From contig FWCC01000216.1 in the NCBI GenBank assembly GCA_900169235.1, positions 1-64,000 on the forward strand: 64,000 nucleotides of DNA, given 5' to 3'. The notes under the pieces are model-generated. The model ran no database searches, was not told where the DNA came from, and saw nothing but the letters and a program-made list of their open reading frames with translations. The stretch's first letter is position 1, and every line of letters begins with the position of its first letter. Position numbers and translations under genes: made by a program. Below are positions 32,311 through 42,716 of the stretch, piece by piece. The DNA is from Zarea fungicola (Eukaryota > Ascomycota > Sordariomycetes > Hypocreales > Cordycipitaceae).

Positions 32311-34062
32311 CTAGCTATCCGAAGCCGAGTAATTCTCCAAAAGCTGCTTCAGGATTACTGGTGCGTCCAGGCGGTCCATCATCACCTCTACCATGCGAAG
32401 CCCCGACCCGTAGCGAAAGCTATCGTTGGACATAACATCTTGTAGTTCACCCCAGCAATTTACTCTGACAGTAAAGGTATTGTAAGTGCCATCATTTGGT
32501 GCGCCAAAGCAATGAGGGGTTTCAAGATAGCGCCACCGTGCAATGTCATTGTACGCAGCATTGGGGCCGTGGACTAGCCTCTCGATAGTGTAACCATCGT
32601 TGTTAATCAGAAAAATGATAATGTCGAGCCTCTTTCTAATAATGGTGCTTAACTCCTGCGCTGTCATCTGAAAGCTTCCGTCCCCCTCAAATAGGATCGT
32701 ACGCCCCCGAGGAGAACCTCCTGAGGCATGCAGGTCGCGGAGTGCAAGGGCTACACCTTGGGAGGCTCCCAGCATAAAGCCTATTGACAGCCACACACCG
32801 GAGTTTATCAGCGTCGTTCCCTTGGGAAGAACAAAATCGCGGCTCCCTGTGCTCGCAGTGCCACTATCCGTCATGACAATGTCGCCGGGCTCAAAGAATC
32901 CAGACATTCGCTTCCAAAATGTGTCTTGCAGAAGAGGGTCTCCCCTCTGCACTGGAGGGAGCATTTTTAAGTGCTTAGAAAGATTGGGAAGCGCAGGCGG
33001 ATACTCTCGATACTGTGTAAGCCTGCTGGGGTCCAACCTGGACAAAACTCGCCGCAGGACGCCGGACGGATGTAGATTCCACTTGGCAGGTTTGTCGCCC
33101 AAACTTCCAATCTCAATTGAGTTTTCGTCAAACCGTATTGATTTTGATGATTCTGGTATCGTCTTAAAATAGTAGGTATTAACATTGTTCTCAAAAGGGC
33201 CAATATGAAGGATTAGATCGCATTCCCTGACCCAGGGAACGTAAACATGATCGCCCACTGTGCCGTACACGCCGTGAAAGTTGGGCACTGTCTCATCAAC
33301 AATGCTCTTTCCGAAAGGTGTAGTTGATGTGGGAAATCCGGTAGCCTTCACAAGCTCATTCGTCTCCTTCGCCATGTCGTAGCGCAAGGCCCCGCCATCA
33401 ACAAGGATGAATGGCTGCTTTGCCTGATATATCTTGCCTAGGATGATTGATGCTGCGGCTTCCTCCATGCAATTGTCGTTTGATCCTCTCGTACAGTCCA
33501 AAGGCGCTGAGAGTAATGCCGTGGGCACCTTGGCATTGACCATGTCTGCTGGGAGTTGAATGTAGATTGGCCGTCTGCGTATGATGCAGGTGCGAAGGAC
33601 GCGATCAATCTGTGACGGCGCCTGAGAGGCATCTACCAAGTTTTCTTGAGCAACGGTGATCTTGCTGCTCATCTCAGCAAAGGTGGAGTAGTCATCGGGG
33701 CTGCCATTGCAGAGAGAGTGGTGAAGCCTCGCTCCTTGTCTCTGCAAGCCCAGTGCAGGCGTACCAACAATGTGTACAACAGGACTGCGTTCAGCATAAG
33801 CTCCGGCAATTGCATTGATTGCAGAGAGCTCTCCCACGCCAAAGGTGGTTATGATGACGCCGATGCCCTTGATTCTGGAGTATCCATCCGCCGCGTAACC
33901 AGCGTTGAGTTCATTGCAGTTTCCGACAAAGTCAAGACCAGCCGGCTCAATGTAGTCAAGAGCAGCCAGATTGTAGTCTCCTGGTACGCCATGGATAGAG
34001 CGAGCGCCGACTTCATGGAGGCGCCTGAAGAGAAACTCGGCGAGATCAATGCAAGCAGTCAT
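32311..34062 (-). CDS. thiamine-diphosphate 2-oxo-acid decarboxylase (pyruvate decarboxylase family)
   Basis: Intronless, 583 aa, the normal length. Catalytic features sit where they do in yeast Pdc1: Glu51 in NCNELNAGYAADGY, the His pair at 114-115 in RLHHSLCNG, and the ThDP/Mg motif GDGSFQMTAQELS...LINNDGYTIERLVHG. So an active decarboxylase of 2-oxo acids is expected. Whether it prefers pyruvate, phenylpyruvate, indolepyruvate or a branched acid cannot be told from motifs. It shares a 350-base promoter with the divergent aminotransferase and is followed by the monooxygenase, which argues against a housekeeping pyruvate decarboxylase and for an Ehrlich-type or specialised-metabolite role. 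Confidence 0.9.
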   Translation of the reverse strand: MTACIDLAEFLFRRLHEVGARSIHGVPGDYNLAALDYIEPAGLDFVGNCNELNAGYAADGYSRIKGIGVIITTFGVGELSAINAIAGAYAERSPVVHIVGTPALGLQRQGARLHHSLCNGSPDDYSTFAEMSSKITVAQENLVDASQAPSQIDRVLRTCIIRRRPIYIQLPADMVNAKVPTALLSAPLDCTRGSNDNCMEEAAASIILGKIYQAKQPFILVDGGALRYDMAKETNELVKATGFPTSTTPFGKSIVDETVPNFHGVYGTVGDHVYVPWVRECDLILHIGPFENNVNTYYFKTIPESSKSIRFDENSIEIGSLGDKPAKWNLHPSGVLRRVLSRLDPSRLTQYREYPPALPNLSKHLKMLPPVQRGDPLLQDTFWKRMSGFFEPGDIVMTDSGTASTGSRDFVLPKGTTLINSGVWLSIGFMLGASQGVALALRDLHASGGSPRGRTILFEGDGSFQMTAQELSTIIRKRLDIIIFLINNDGYTIERLVHGPNAAYNDIARWRYLETPHCFGAPNDGTYNTFTVRVNCWGELQDVMSNDSFRYGSGLRMVEVMMDRLDAPVILKQLLENYSASDS

Positions 34063-34410
34063 CCTGCAGTTATGTTTATTGCGTGCCGTGAATGTTGTAC
34101 CGGTATTTCACTCCAAGGAAGCGAGAGGTCTTTCTTGCACAATTCCTCTTTACCTGTCCTACAGTGGTAGCCATTTATACAGTAGTGCTCTTGGGCGATC
34201 CGGATTTTGTACGAGTCACTGAAATTCCGGCCGGCCCAGCTGCGAAATTCCGCGCTCAATTTTCCGGATTTCCGCATCACACGGAAATTGCTTTGACAAT
34301 CGGTCGGTATTTTGATACTTTTCAAATAGAAACTTCATCAGCTCTGATAATTGCTTGCAAGACCTGTTTTGCCCGTTTTGCATCTTTTACCCTTTGCCTG
34401 CCTTTGGTGG
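34063..34410. promoter_or_regulatory. bidirectional promoter with CCG/CGG half-site cluster
   Basis: Between the divergent decarboxylase and aminotransferase genes. Within 34197-34285 there is CCGGCCGG at 34227-34234, two direct copies of GAAATTCCG starting at 34221 and 34244, a GATTTCCG-like copy near 34268 and an inverted CGGAAATT near 34283. CGG half-sites are what Zn2Cys6 regulators bind; the regulator at 36162 is the natural candidate. Confidence 0.5.
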
Positions 34411-35605
34411 ATGTGTTCAAGTCCGATGCTGTTACCCTTCCGCCACGAATACATGGCCATCACAGGGGACACAGAATTCCTCGCTACAGCAAGGGATCTA
34501 ACATTTGGATTCAATGATGCCACAGAAGCCCGTCAACGCCAGCGTGTCGTGTCTGTGCAGTCTATTTCGGGAACTGGCGCAAACCATCTTGGAGCCATGC
34601 TGATTGCCCGGACTTTCAAAGCCAAGGCAGTCTGGCTGCCGGATCCAACATGGAGCAACCACTACACAATTTGGGACCATGCAGGGGTTGAATGTTATCC
34701 GTACCCTTACTACCACGAGACAGACCACGTTGTGGACCTGACTGCCATGATGGAGGTGCTTTCAACGCAAGCCAATAAAGGCGATGCAGTTGTGTTCCAT
34801 GCCTGCGCTCACAACCCAACAGGAACGGACCCCACCAAGAATCAATGGAAGCAGATAGCCGATCTATGCAAACAACTTGAGCTTGCTGTCCTGTTTGACT
34901 CGGCATACCAAGGCTTTGCAACTGGTGATGTCGATAATGACGCCTGGGCCATTCGATACTTCTTTCACCATGCCCCCGAGCTGAACATATGCGTGGCTCA
35001 GTCCTTTTCGAAAAATTTCGGCCTCTATGGACAGCGCGTTGGTGCCTGCCATGTTGCGACAAGCACCAACCTTCCCGCGCTGAGTGCAACTGCGGAATCG
35101 CACCTTGCACAGTTGATACGTGCAGAGTACTCCATGGCGCCCAGAGGCGGGTGCGCGATTGTGAAGCGCGTGCTCTTAGACCCGCTCCTCCGCCGCGAAT
35201 GGAAAGACAACCTCGGCGAGATGAGCAGTCGAATCAGATCAATGAGGGAGAGCCTCTACAGCAAGTTTGTGGAGCTGCAAACTCCAGGAAGCTGGGGACA
35301 CCTGCTGGGTCAAGTAAGCCCATATGCAATTTTGCTGTTGTTTGTATGGCGATCGGGGCACTAATGGCTATAGGTCGGCATGTTCTCTTACTCCGGTCTA
35401 AGCGAAGCACATGTCAAGATGCTCCGTGAGTCGTTTCATATATACATACTCCAATCCGGTCGTATATCACTCTCAGGCTGTAAGCTTTCCAAACACAAAG
35501 TGCCCTCTGAATCAGAACTGAAGCTGTCGGCTTACCAACACAGTGCAACCCAACAACATCGCGTATGTCGCTGAATCTATAGATTACGTTGTGCGGAATT
35601 TGTAG
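34411..35605 (+). CDS. aspartate-type aminotransferase (class I), N-terminally truncated
   Basis: Exons 34411-35313, 35374-35479 and 35544-35605 join in phase (356 aa from the first ATG). Conserved: RHEYMAITGDTEF, SISGTGANHLGAM, WLPDPTWSNH, HACAHNPTGTDPTKNQW, the PLP-lysine segment QSFSKNFGLYGQRVG, and the C-terminus MFSYSGLSEAHVKML...LQSGRISLSGLQPNNIAYVA. This is the aspartate/aromatic aminotransferase family. Compared with usual members (about 410 aa) the first 70-80 residues, with the LGVGAYR-type motif, are absent. No upstream exon encodes them in the 350 bases before the divergent gene. So the gene is either 5'-truncated (and likely impaired) or its first exon was lost in a rearrangement. 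It would supply a 2-oxo acid to the adjacent decarboxylase. Confidence 0.8.
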
Positions 35606-36161
35606 TTAATATAGCTCCTGAAGCTTCCGTTAATCAGTTAGAATAAAATTGGAAGAGACACTGTACAGCCCAACGCTCAAACTAGCTAGTGCAGAATTCC
35701 ACTTTGCAGCAGGGCATACATTAGCGAGTGGTTTTACTTCTTGTGATTGTGATGTCGCAAGAGGTAAGATTAGCTCTCTTGCGTTGCCTGGTCGGTCCTG
35801 GTTCCATCCATTCGCGCACTAAATCGAAGATTAGTGGGAACTTCGGCGTTTCCCTAGGTTATCATGGCCGTAAGTGGCCTCGGAAAGTCGGTTTTCCTCG
35901 CACTAGACTGCCACTTACAAAACGCAGGCAGCCCACTGTATGTACTCGAATTGGGGCGCCAGCTACTTGCCCCGACGGTGCTTGAAAAACGCGGGGTGCG
36001 TCGCTCTCACATTTACAGGTAGGTAGCTGGCTCCCTTTCCTGCTGGTACGTTGACCCCGACACTCTGCGCTGCAAAGCAACTGGGAAAATATCCATTGCT
36101 CACCAATTTGACGGCTGTAGCCTATGACTTGGGGCAGCTGCGCGTCTCCTTCCGATGCAGT
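35606..36161. other. intergenic, no gene seen
   Basis: Holds the 3' flank of the aminotransferase and the promoter of the Zn2Cys6 gene. A short plus frame at 35728-35985 has no motif. Confidence 0.55.
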
Positions 36162-38593
36162 ATGAATCAATCGCCTTCCGAGATGCCCAGCATCACCGTT
36201 GAAGCAGAGCCACAATCCAAGAAGAAGCGAGGAAACTACGCCAATATCGCATGGTATTGTTCCCCAAGTTCCTCGTCTTGTGATGTTCACAAATATTCTC
36301 GGATGTTCTCTAATGACTGTTAGTTACGAATGCAAACGCCGCAAGACCAAGTGCGACAGCCGACGCCCTTGCGGGCGGTGCGCCACTGGAAGGAAAAAGT
36401 GTAGGTAAAATCTTTGGCAGAATACGAGACCAACTGGGCTCATAATACCAGGCATATTTCCTCAGTCCGCCTCGCGCTCACGCCGGCGTCGCACCCGCCA
36501 GTAAGTACACGTCGTGAGAGCATTCTGGCCGGCCCTGCTTATGCTTACACGTACAGGGCAACAACGGACAGGGAATGGACTACTGCATTCTCCAACATAG
36601 AAACGACACCACGGCCGCGTCCTTTGGGACCTCTGCAATCACGGAATGCCTCAGAATCTAGCGACTATTCGTCGATTCACCTTCCTCAGCCAGAAGCACA
36701 GCAAGGTGGTGTTTCTACTGCTCTTCCAGTACCTAGCAATCATGGAGGGGTGTCGGAGTCGAGCCAGGGTCGCGGTATGCCCACTTCGGACCCTACTACA
36801 TTTCCAGCATCATTATCCGGACAAACAGGGAACGGTGCTGCTTCGGGAAACACACAGGTTTCGGCAGCCTCTCACTATAAGTTCAACATCAACCTGGCGA
36901 GAACAAATCTGCGGTCTTCGGGCATTCTGAGCCATGGCGGCGAAGACAATGCTGGTTTCTTTACCACACAAGCGCAAGAAAATCAACACCAGCCCTCATT
37001 CGTCGACCCGATATGGCTGATTTCAAGACCGGAGGCGGAGCGACTTTGCAACGTGTACGAGGAGGAAATTAATATATCCCATCCTTTCCTTAGCATGCCC
37101 ACCATTCGTTCTCATGTCGGAACTTTATACGACTCTCTAGAGACCCTCGCAGTACACCGATGCTCGCACATTCCCTTGGCAAACACAACAATCCTCAGAC
37201 CGGATGAGTTGAAAATTATAAAAATGGTTTTCGCTACGGCCCTCATTACGGAAACCAGCGGCGAGAGCCAACTGGCCGCGTCTTTGGTTGAAGACGTCCG
37301 ACTTTCGGTGCGCGAGAAGCTTTGGGAAAGTATCGACACCAATACAGTGGTTATTTTTTTCCTTCTGGTGAGTCAGAAAACCACATCACTTTTTTTTTTG
37401 TTCAAGGCGTACTGACTGGCACAGGCCATGTGGCAGTTTTTGGTCGACAATGATTCTTTGGCGTGGCGGCTGACAGGCATTGTTGCGCGCTTTTGTCTGG
37501 AGCTGGGATTGAACAAAGCCAGCGTCGTGGAAAAAATGCCGGGTACCAACCATGATAGGACGATGGCCATCCGTCTCTTTTGGTGTGTGCATGCCCTTGA
37601 TCGACGCTGGGGGTTTGGCAATGGACTGCCATTCGTCATTCAGGATTCTGACATAGATTCCAATTTACCAGAACCGGTAGGTACCATGTCTTTCTATGCC
37701 GACATATACTCGAGAGGTTGGACTAATTTGAAAAGGATGATGAAGTTCCATATCTCAAGGCAATGGTTGGGTTTAGCCGCATAGCATCGTCCGTCTGGTA
37801 TGCAACGTATAGCTCGCCATCTCCTTCCACAGTGCTCTCGCGTGAGAGCCGGGAGAAAGCTTCGTATCTTGACTACCAAATCACGAAATGGTGGGAAGAG
37901 CTCCCTGGACACTTGCAGCTTGGGAAGGACGATGCGATGTATTCAAGAGGCGTGCGACGCCTACGTATTCTTTTATATCTCAGGAGGTGTCAGCTGAAGA
38001 TCCTGCTGCACCAGCCCGTGCTGCATTCACGAGCCCACATGCAACTGCATATGAAGGAGGCCGAAAGTGTCGTACAGCTGGCTCGAGATGTTATTTGGAA
38101 GCTCGATGAGCTGCACCGGTCAACGGACATTTACTCAACGCAGCAAATGTGCTTCAACTATTTCCTAGTACTTTCGCTTGGCGTCATCTTCCTTGCACTT
38201 TCGCAGGCGCCAGAAACGTTTGTAGGAACAGTGACGGGGGAATTTCACATGGCCCTTGACCTAATTCATAGCTTGAGCTCAAATTCGTTTGTGTCTAGGC
38301 GGCTATGGAAGTTCGTGCGTGACCTGAGACCGCTGGCAAACAGACTGCCCAGAGAAGGGCAAGCAGATCACAGCCCGGGCGATCCAGCACCTTTGGACCA
38401 GGTCTCATTCGCGGGCAACGGACAAATAGACTTTAGCTCCGTTCCAGCCTTCCTCAGCGCTGCGGACAATCTCTGCTTCTCGGTTGACTCGCTAGAGGAG
38501 CTGGGCGATACGAATCAGCTTTTGGAGGATATCAGCTTTGCGTTTCAAGCCATGGAACGTGGGAACGAGGTTTTAGCCGAGCAAGAGCTGTAA
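36162..38593 (+). CDS. Zn2Cys6 transcription factor (Fungal_trans / PF04082 type)
   Basis: Five exons (36162-36253, 36324-36404, 36452-37367, 37425-37676, 37736-38593) join in phase to 732 aa. The finger spans the first junction: ACYECKRRKTKCDSRRPCGR then CATGRKKC, with a basic KKKRGNY just before it. The regulatory domain starts at WLISRPEAERLCNVYEEEIN and ISHPFLSMPTIRSH and continues with RLTGIVARFCLELGLNK, RLFWCVHALDRRWGFGNGLP and FVIQDSDIDSNLPEP, all standard PF04082 blocks. The tail is acidic (LEELGDTNQLLEDISFAF). Position at the end of the aminotransferase/decarboxylase/monooxygenase group makes it the likely pathway-specific regulator, acting through CGG sites in their shared promoter (inference). 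Confidence 0.88.
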
Positions 38594-38833
38594 TACGACC
38601 CGATGGCAGGAGTACAGCTATTAAAGAGCCAGACGCTTATCATTTCCTCCAGTGTCATGCGACATCGCGACATGAATCTGTAAAGGAATGTACTTGGTTC
38701 TCTGAAGCCTGCTAGTGTCAGATTTTTGGCTGTTACTCATCCGTTGCCCAACTGTTAGTCGTGGGTTGTTCAATACAATATGGTATCTTAACCGGCTCCA
38801 AGCTCAAATCGTACGACTAGTTCAATTTAGTCA

Positions 38834-39075
38834 CTTTTCCCCTTGTTTCTATATATGTATCCCCAACGTGGGTGTCTTCTAAAAGGCAAAGTTCTCATTC
38901 AGTCTCCCAAGCCTATACCGACTTGGAAAAATGGCTCAAATAAATTCGAGAGCCTCGGCGCTATTATAAAGGAACATAACACCCTCTTCACTCTGTAAAG
39001 ATTATATGTTCAAACTGGTATATTTCCGGTGCTTTTATATTCCCGAACATAGGCCCGCCCTCAGGGCCCCGGTGT
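38834..39075. repeat. left copy of a diverged direct repeat pair
   Basis: Matches 45211-45505 in the same orientation and in the same order: CTTGTTTCT, GTGTCTTCTAAAAGGCAAAG, TTCTCAT..AGTCTCCCAAG, GAGAGCCTCG, a purine-rich block ending GTAAAGATTA (right copy GTAGGGATTA), and GCCCTCAG.GCCC. Identity is patchy, with indels and an extra 40-60 bases in the right copy. The left copy runs into the last codons of the deaminase-MYND gene. Confidence 0.7.
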
Positions 39076-42000
39076 GATGGTCACCTTAACTGTGTCTCTA
39101 ATTGGTACCTTATCCAGATTCTGCACTAATTCTCGTATATCTGCTGTGTTTTGCGTCAACAAATCCTGGGAGAGCTGCATCAACTTTCCCTGTACTCTGG
39201 CCTCATGCACATATAGTGGATCATGGCGTGATAGCAGCAGCTTATAAAACTCCCAGAGTTCAATCCTTACTCGACGGTCCATTTGATCCTCAAAACCGTA
39301 CTCCGTGGCCGCATCCTGCACTTCAGGGAAATCGTTTAGAGGCATGTTGATGCCGAGTGCTAGCATATACTTCAAGCGCCATATTGACGGGCGATGTTTA
39401 TCAAGACCAATTTCAAGGAATCCATTCAAGTGCCGGAAGTTTGTCGCCACACCTTTGTCATTGATGCCATACTTGGCAAAGAGCTTCACGAGTTGGCCAC
39501 TATCCCAGGCCCGCCAAAACTAGTCGAAGGAGCAGTTCGAGCGCGTTGCTTTCGAGGTATAATTAAGTCTCATAGGCCGGTTTACATCCAGAAGGTGAAG
39601 GTACATGGCCGCAAGCCTCATTTCTTCGTATGGGCCTTGACAAGTAACAAAGCCAAGCTCATACCATAAGTCTGCACTCAACGGAGTATTCGGGATGGGT
39701 GTCCATCTCTCCATCAGTAAAGCAAAGAAAAAGAAACAGATGTTCTTCGTTGCTGGCTTGAGCTGAGTCAGGTTTGCTTTCTGGTCCTCAGACGGCAAAC
39801 ATCCCCTGTATTTCTCCAGCACCTCCAATACGTCTACCGGGGAGTCTTTGAGAGACGGAGGCACACTTCCGTGAGGTGGAAATATATGATCCTTGTTTTT
39901 GAGGAACCATGGATAATACTCGCCTCGATTTCCATATGGAATAGCTTCAAAGTGCGCCGTGATTTCGTCAACCAAGCGACCCTGCTCTTGCCACTCATCC
40001 AGTTCTTTATAGCTCACTTCCAGCATCTTTATCAAGCCTTGATATAATCCGAGCAAAAGGGATTCTTCATGTCGATTTCGACATCGATCAAAGCCAAAAT
40101 GATCTCTAACCTGGGGGTCATTCGGTGTGGAATCCCGTAAGACATCTTCAATCAGAAGATCTGACGAGTTGATGGATCTAGCGCAGCATTTTCTAAGATG
40201 GCTGATACTCATTCTCTCCTCGCATAAAGGGCTACAAAACCAGCCTAGGGTGCAAGATCCACAAGAGCGACTCGTTGGTTTGAAGCAAGAACTGCAAAGT
40301 CCACCGTCTTCGTCACGCGCGGAGGAAGGGGTGAACGACTGGACGTCAGTCAGTGGCGGTGGGTCGATAATATCCTGGCTTAAGCCGTCGAAGCTACGCA
40401 GAGTAAAACTTATAAGCTTTTGACCTTTTCAAGGCTCTCGAGAACGCACCTCTCGTATTTGGGTTGATCGTTGCACGCAATCTTCTTCTGAAACTCGACC
40501 TCGTGCTGGCGATCAAGCTCATGCGCGACAGCGGTTGCTAGGGCGAAATTATCAAACTTCCGGGTTATATTCGACAAAATAGTGTCTCCGACCGTAGACT
40601 CTTTTACCAATTCAAGTTTCCAGTCTCTGTCAGACAAAAGAGAGTCCTTCATCAGCGTTTCAAGTTGTACAACAGCTCCCACCATATTTGCCCCTTGTTT
40701 CGCAGATAGTCGTGAGTTTTCGGGTACATTCCACAAGTCATAAACTTTTCCATGGCAACCTCTGGTGTCAATATCATCGTAGAAGCGAAGAAAATTGAAG
40801 CAGAGTAGACAACTCTTTCTGCTGCAGCCAATGTACTTTAGAGGAACCCAGTCATTGTCTGCATACTCTGCGATAGTCATCGCAACTTGTACCTCTGCAT
40901 GAACTTGCCAATCCGCAGTTTTCAATCTTTCAAACCGCTGCTTAGTCTTCTGTTGGTCCTTCTTGCCAAAAGTCTGGGGAAATTCCAACCCCATAGAGGT
41001 GATTGCGGATTGAAAGGGCTGATGCGGCTCCCGGTGATTCAACTCCCATGACTTCGTCGCACTAACGATACAAATGCTGGAGAAACCGGTTAATAGCTCT
41101 GCAGCTGACAGAAGTGTATTGAAACAACGGCGCAGACGACCCAAAAAAGCGAGTTGCTGGCGAAGAGCGCCAGTGTTGACTGCCATTTCCCTCTCATACC
41201 ACTGCCATTGCCTCTGGTCACGGCTGGTGACGGATATTTTATAAGCCAAGATTATTATGCCGCCGTATTCATGCGACTTTGGCACGGCCTTTTGGTAGAT
41301 AATGAGATCATTGAGGCGTGTGATCATTGCATGTAGCGCAGTGGACGGCATGCTACCCGTGCCACTGCCAGTTGCTAGCGAAAGATTCTTTTCAACGCCC
41401 GCTATAAAATGAACCAACCTCTGGCGATAGAAACAAACCATTTCAGACCACAGGCCATTTTTAACTGTTTCCATAGAAGTGTCTAGCTTACCATTAGCCT
41501 TTTGTTCCTCGTGCATGCCAGGTCGCCTCAAAACTGACCTTGCGGGTCAAGTGTAGAGAGCTGCCTGAGGGTCTTTTCCAGGTACCGCAGCATTTTCACG
41601 CTTTTCTCGTCCATAAAGTTGTTCTTGGCCACCAAAATACGAACCTGGCCAACTTTCTCTACCATTCCAGCGGCACAAACATTGCAACCACCGGTTGAAT
41701 GGGACATAAACTCTGCCAGACGATCAAGAAATGCATGCTTAAGCTGATTCAACTCGCAGCCTGCAGCATCAAACGCACCTACCGTCACTCCATCATCGCT
41801 GGATGAATCCCAGCCGCTGACAATGCTGTCCCTGTACTGTGTCGGTGACTCAACCTGCCGTCCGAAACGAAGGTACTGGAACTTTGCTGCTGCATGAAAT
41901 CGATTTCGGTCAAGGCCTGAGATGCCCCAGTGAAACCCTGTGTTGTCGGCTAGAACGTCTGGCATGGCAAATCGGGCACGTACAGTCTATGTTAAGGCAA

Positions 42001-42318
42001 TAGCCGTAAGAATGTTGGTAGACATTAGGCTGCATTGCTTTCTGGGGTAACAGTTCGAAATACTTGTAGCTGGTCCATGACCCCGCACTCTCGCAGCCCT
42101 TTGGTGTAAAATGCACCAATCATGGACAGCCATAGGCCGCCTCCAGCTCGCACAGGTCTACTTCTCTGTGATGACATATGTGTGCAGTAGGCGGTGATTG
42201 TGTCTCGGTCGAGCCCCTGGCAGGAAGGCGCAGCGTTGCTGGCCGCTGATGCGGTAAGCCAGATGCCATAGCTTTGGACCTTGGAGTCGTTTCTATGGAA
42301 TGCAGACTCTGGATCGAT
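39061..42318 (-). CDS. fusion protein: OTT_1508-type deaminase domain followed by a MYND zinc finger
   Basis: Exons 42064-42318, 41539-41986, 40450-41482, 39586-40393 and 39061-39519 join in phase over 1000 codons. The third exon has the deaminase core: WQVHAEVQVAMTI (HAE zinc/proton-shuttle motif) then YIGCSRKSCLLCFNF (CxxxxCxxC zinc cysteines) and HGKVYDLWNVP, as in fungal members of the OTT_1508 nucleic-acid/nucleotide deaminase family. A 56-base intron (GTGCGT...GCGTAG, 40394-40449) joins it to a MYND finger with all eight ligands in order: CSSC, CGSC, FCSPLC, then HLRKCC. After it comes a helical region (DPQVRDHFGF, EESLLLGLYQGLIKML, YYPWFLKNKDHIF). The 5' end is unsettled: no ATG precedes the first exon, so an upstream exon is likely (acceptor TTGCAG just before 42318); the first internal ATG is at 42177. 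Predicted cytosolic or nuclear. Confidence 0.75.
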
Positions 42319-42716
42319 CTGCAATAATTTCAGCCTTTATATGGAAGAAAATGAAGCAAGCGCCTTATCAATGGCTGGCTTCTTATGCGTGAGATACAAA
42401 AGTAAACATATAGTCATTCCTCCTTCGGGTTTGCGAATTCTCATGGAGACACTAGCCGTTAAGGCAACAGATCTCCGGTAGCCCAGGTGATGCAGTACTT
42501 CATTTGACTGGGGCGATTTTTTACAAGACATTTTATAAATCCCCACTCAGTATAAAGCCGCTTCACCCCGGTGTAGCCTCCAGTGATTGCTTGCTTCTAT
42601 CAGCTGTTCACATCCGTCTATGGCCCAGGCCCACTTGCGAAGAAATCCAGGCGTGGCCTCCCAGTTCTCCTTCTGACAAGGATCACCCCAAACAATGAAA
42701 CCATGCAAGCCAGCAG
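42319..42716. other. spacer with possible missing 5' exon
   Basis: A short minus-strand frame (42337-42546) could supply the first exon of the deaminase-MYND gene, but no donor in the right phase was found. Otherwise it is the 3' flank of the bZIP gene. Confidence 0.4.

Noticed and set aside
34411..34430. GTTCAAGTCC resembles a tRNA B box
   Set aside because: No A box or pairing acceptor stem at the right distance, and it lies inside the start of the aminotransferase exon.
39061..40212. Separate gene starting at the internal Met MSISHLRKCC
   Set aside because: That start would cut the MYND finger after its sixth ligand; an in-phase intron links it to the deaminase exons.
40127..40423. Plus-strand frame of 98 codons
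   Set aside because: It is the shadow of the MYND-finger exon and its intron on the other strand.
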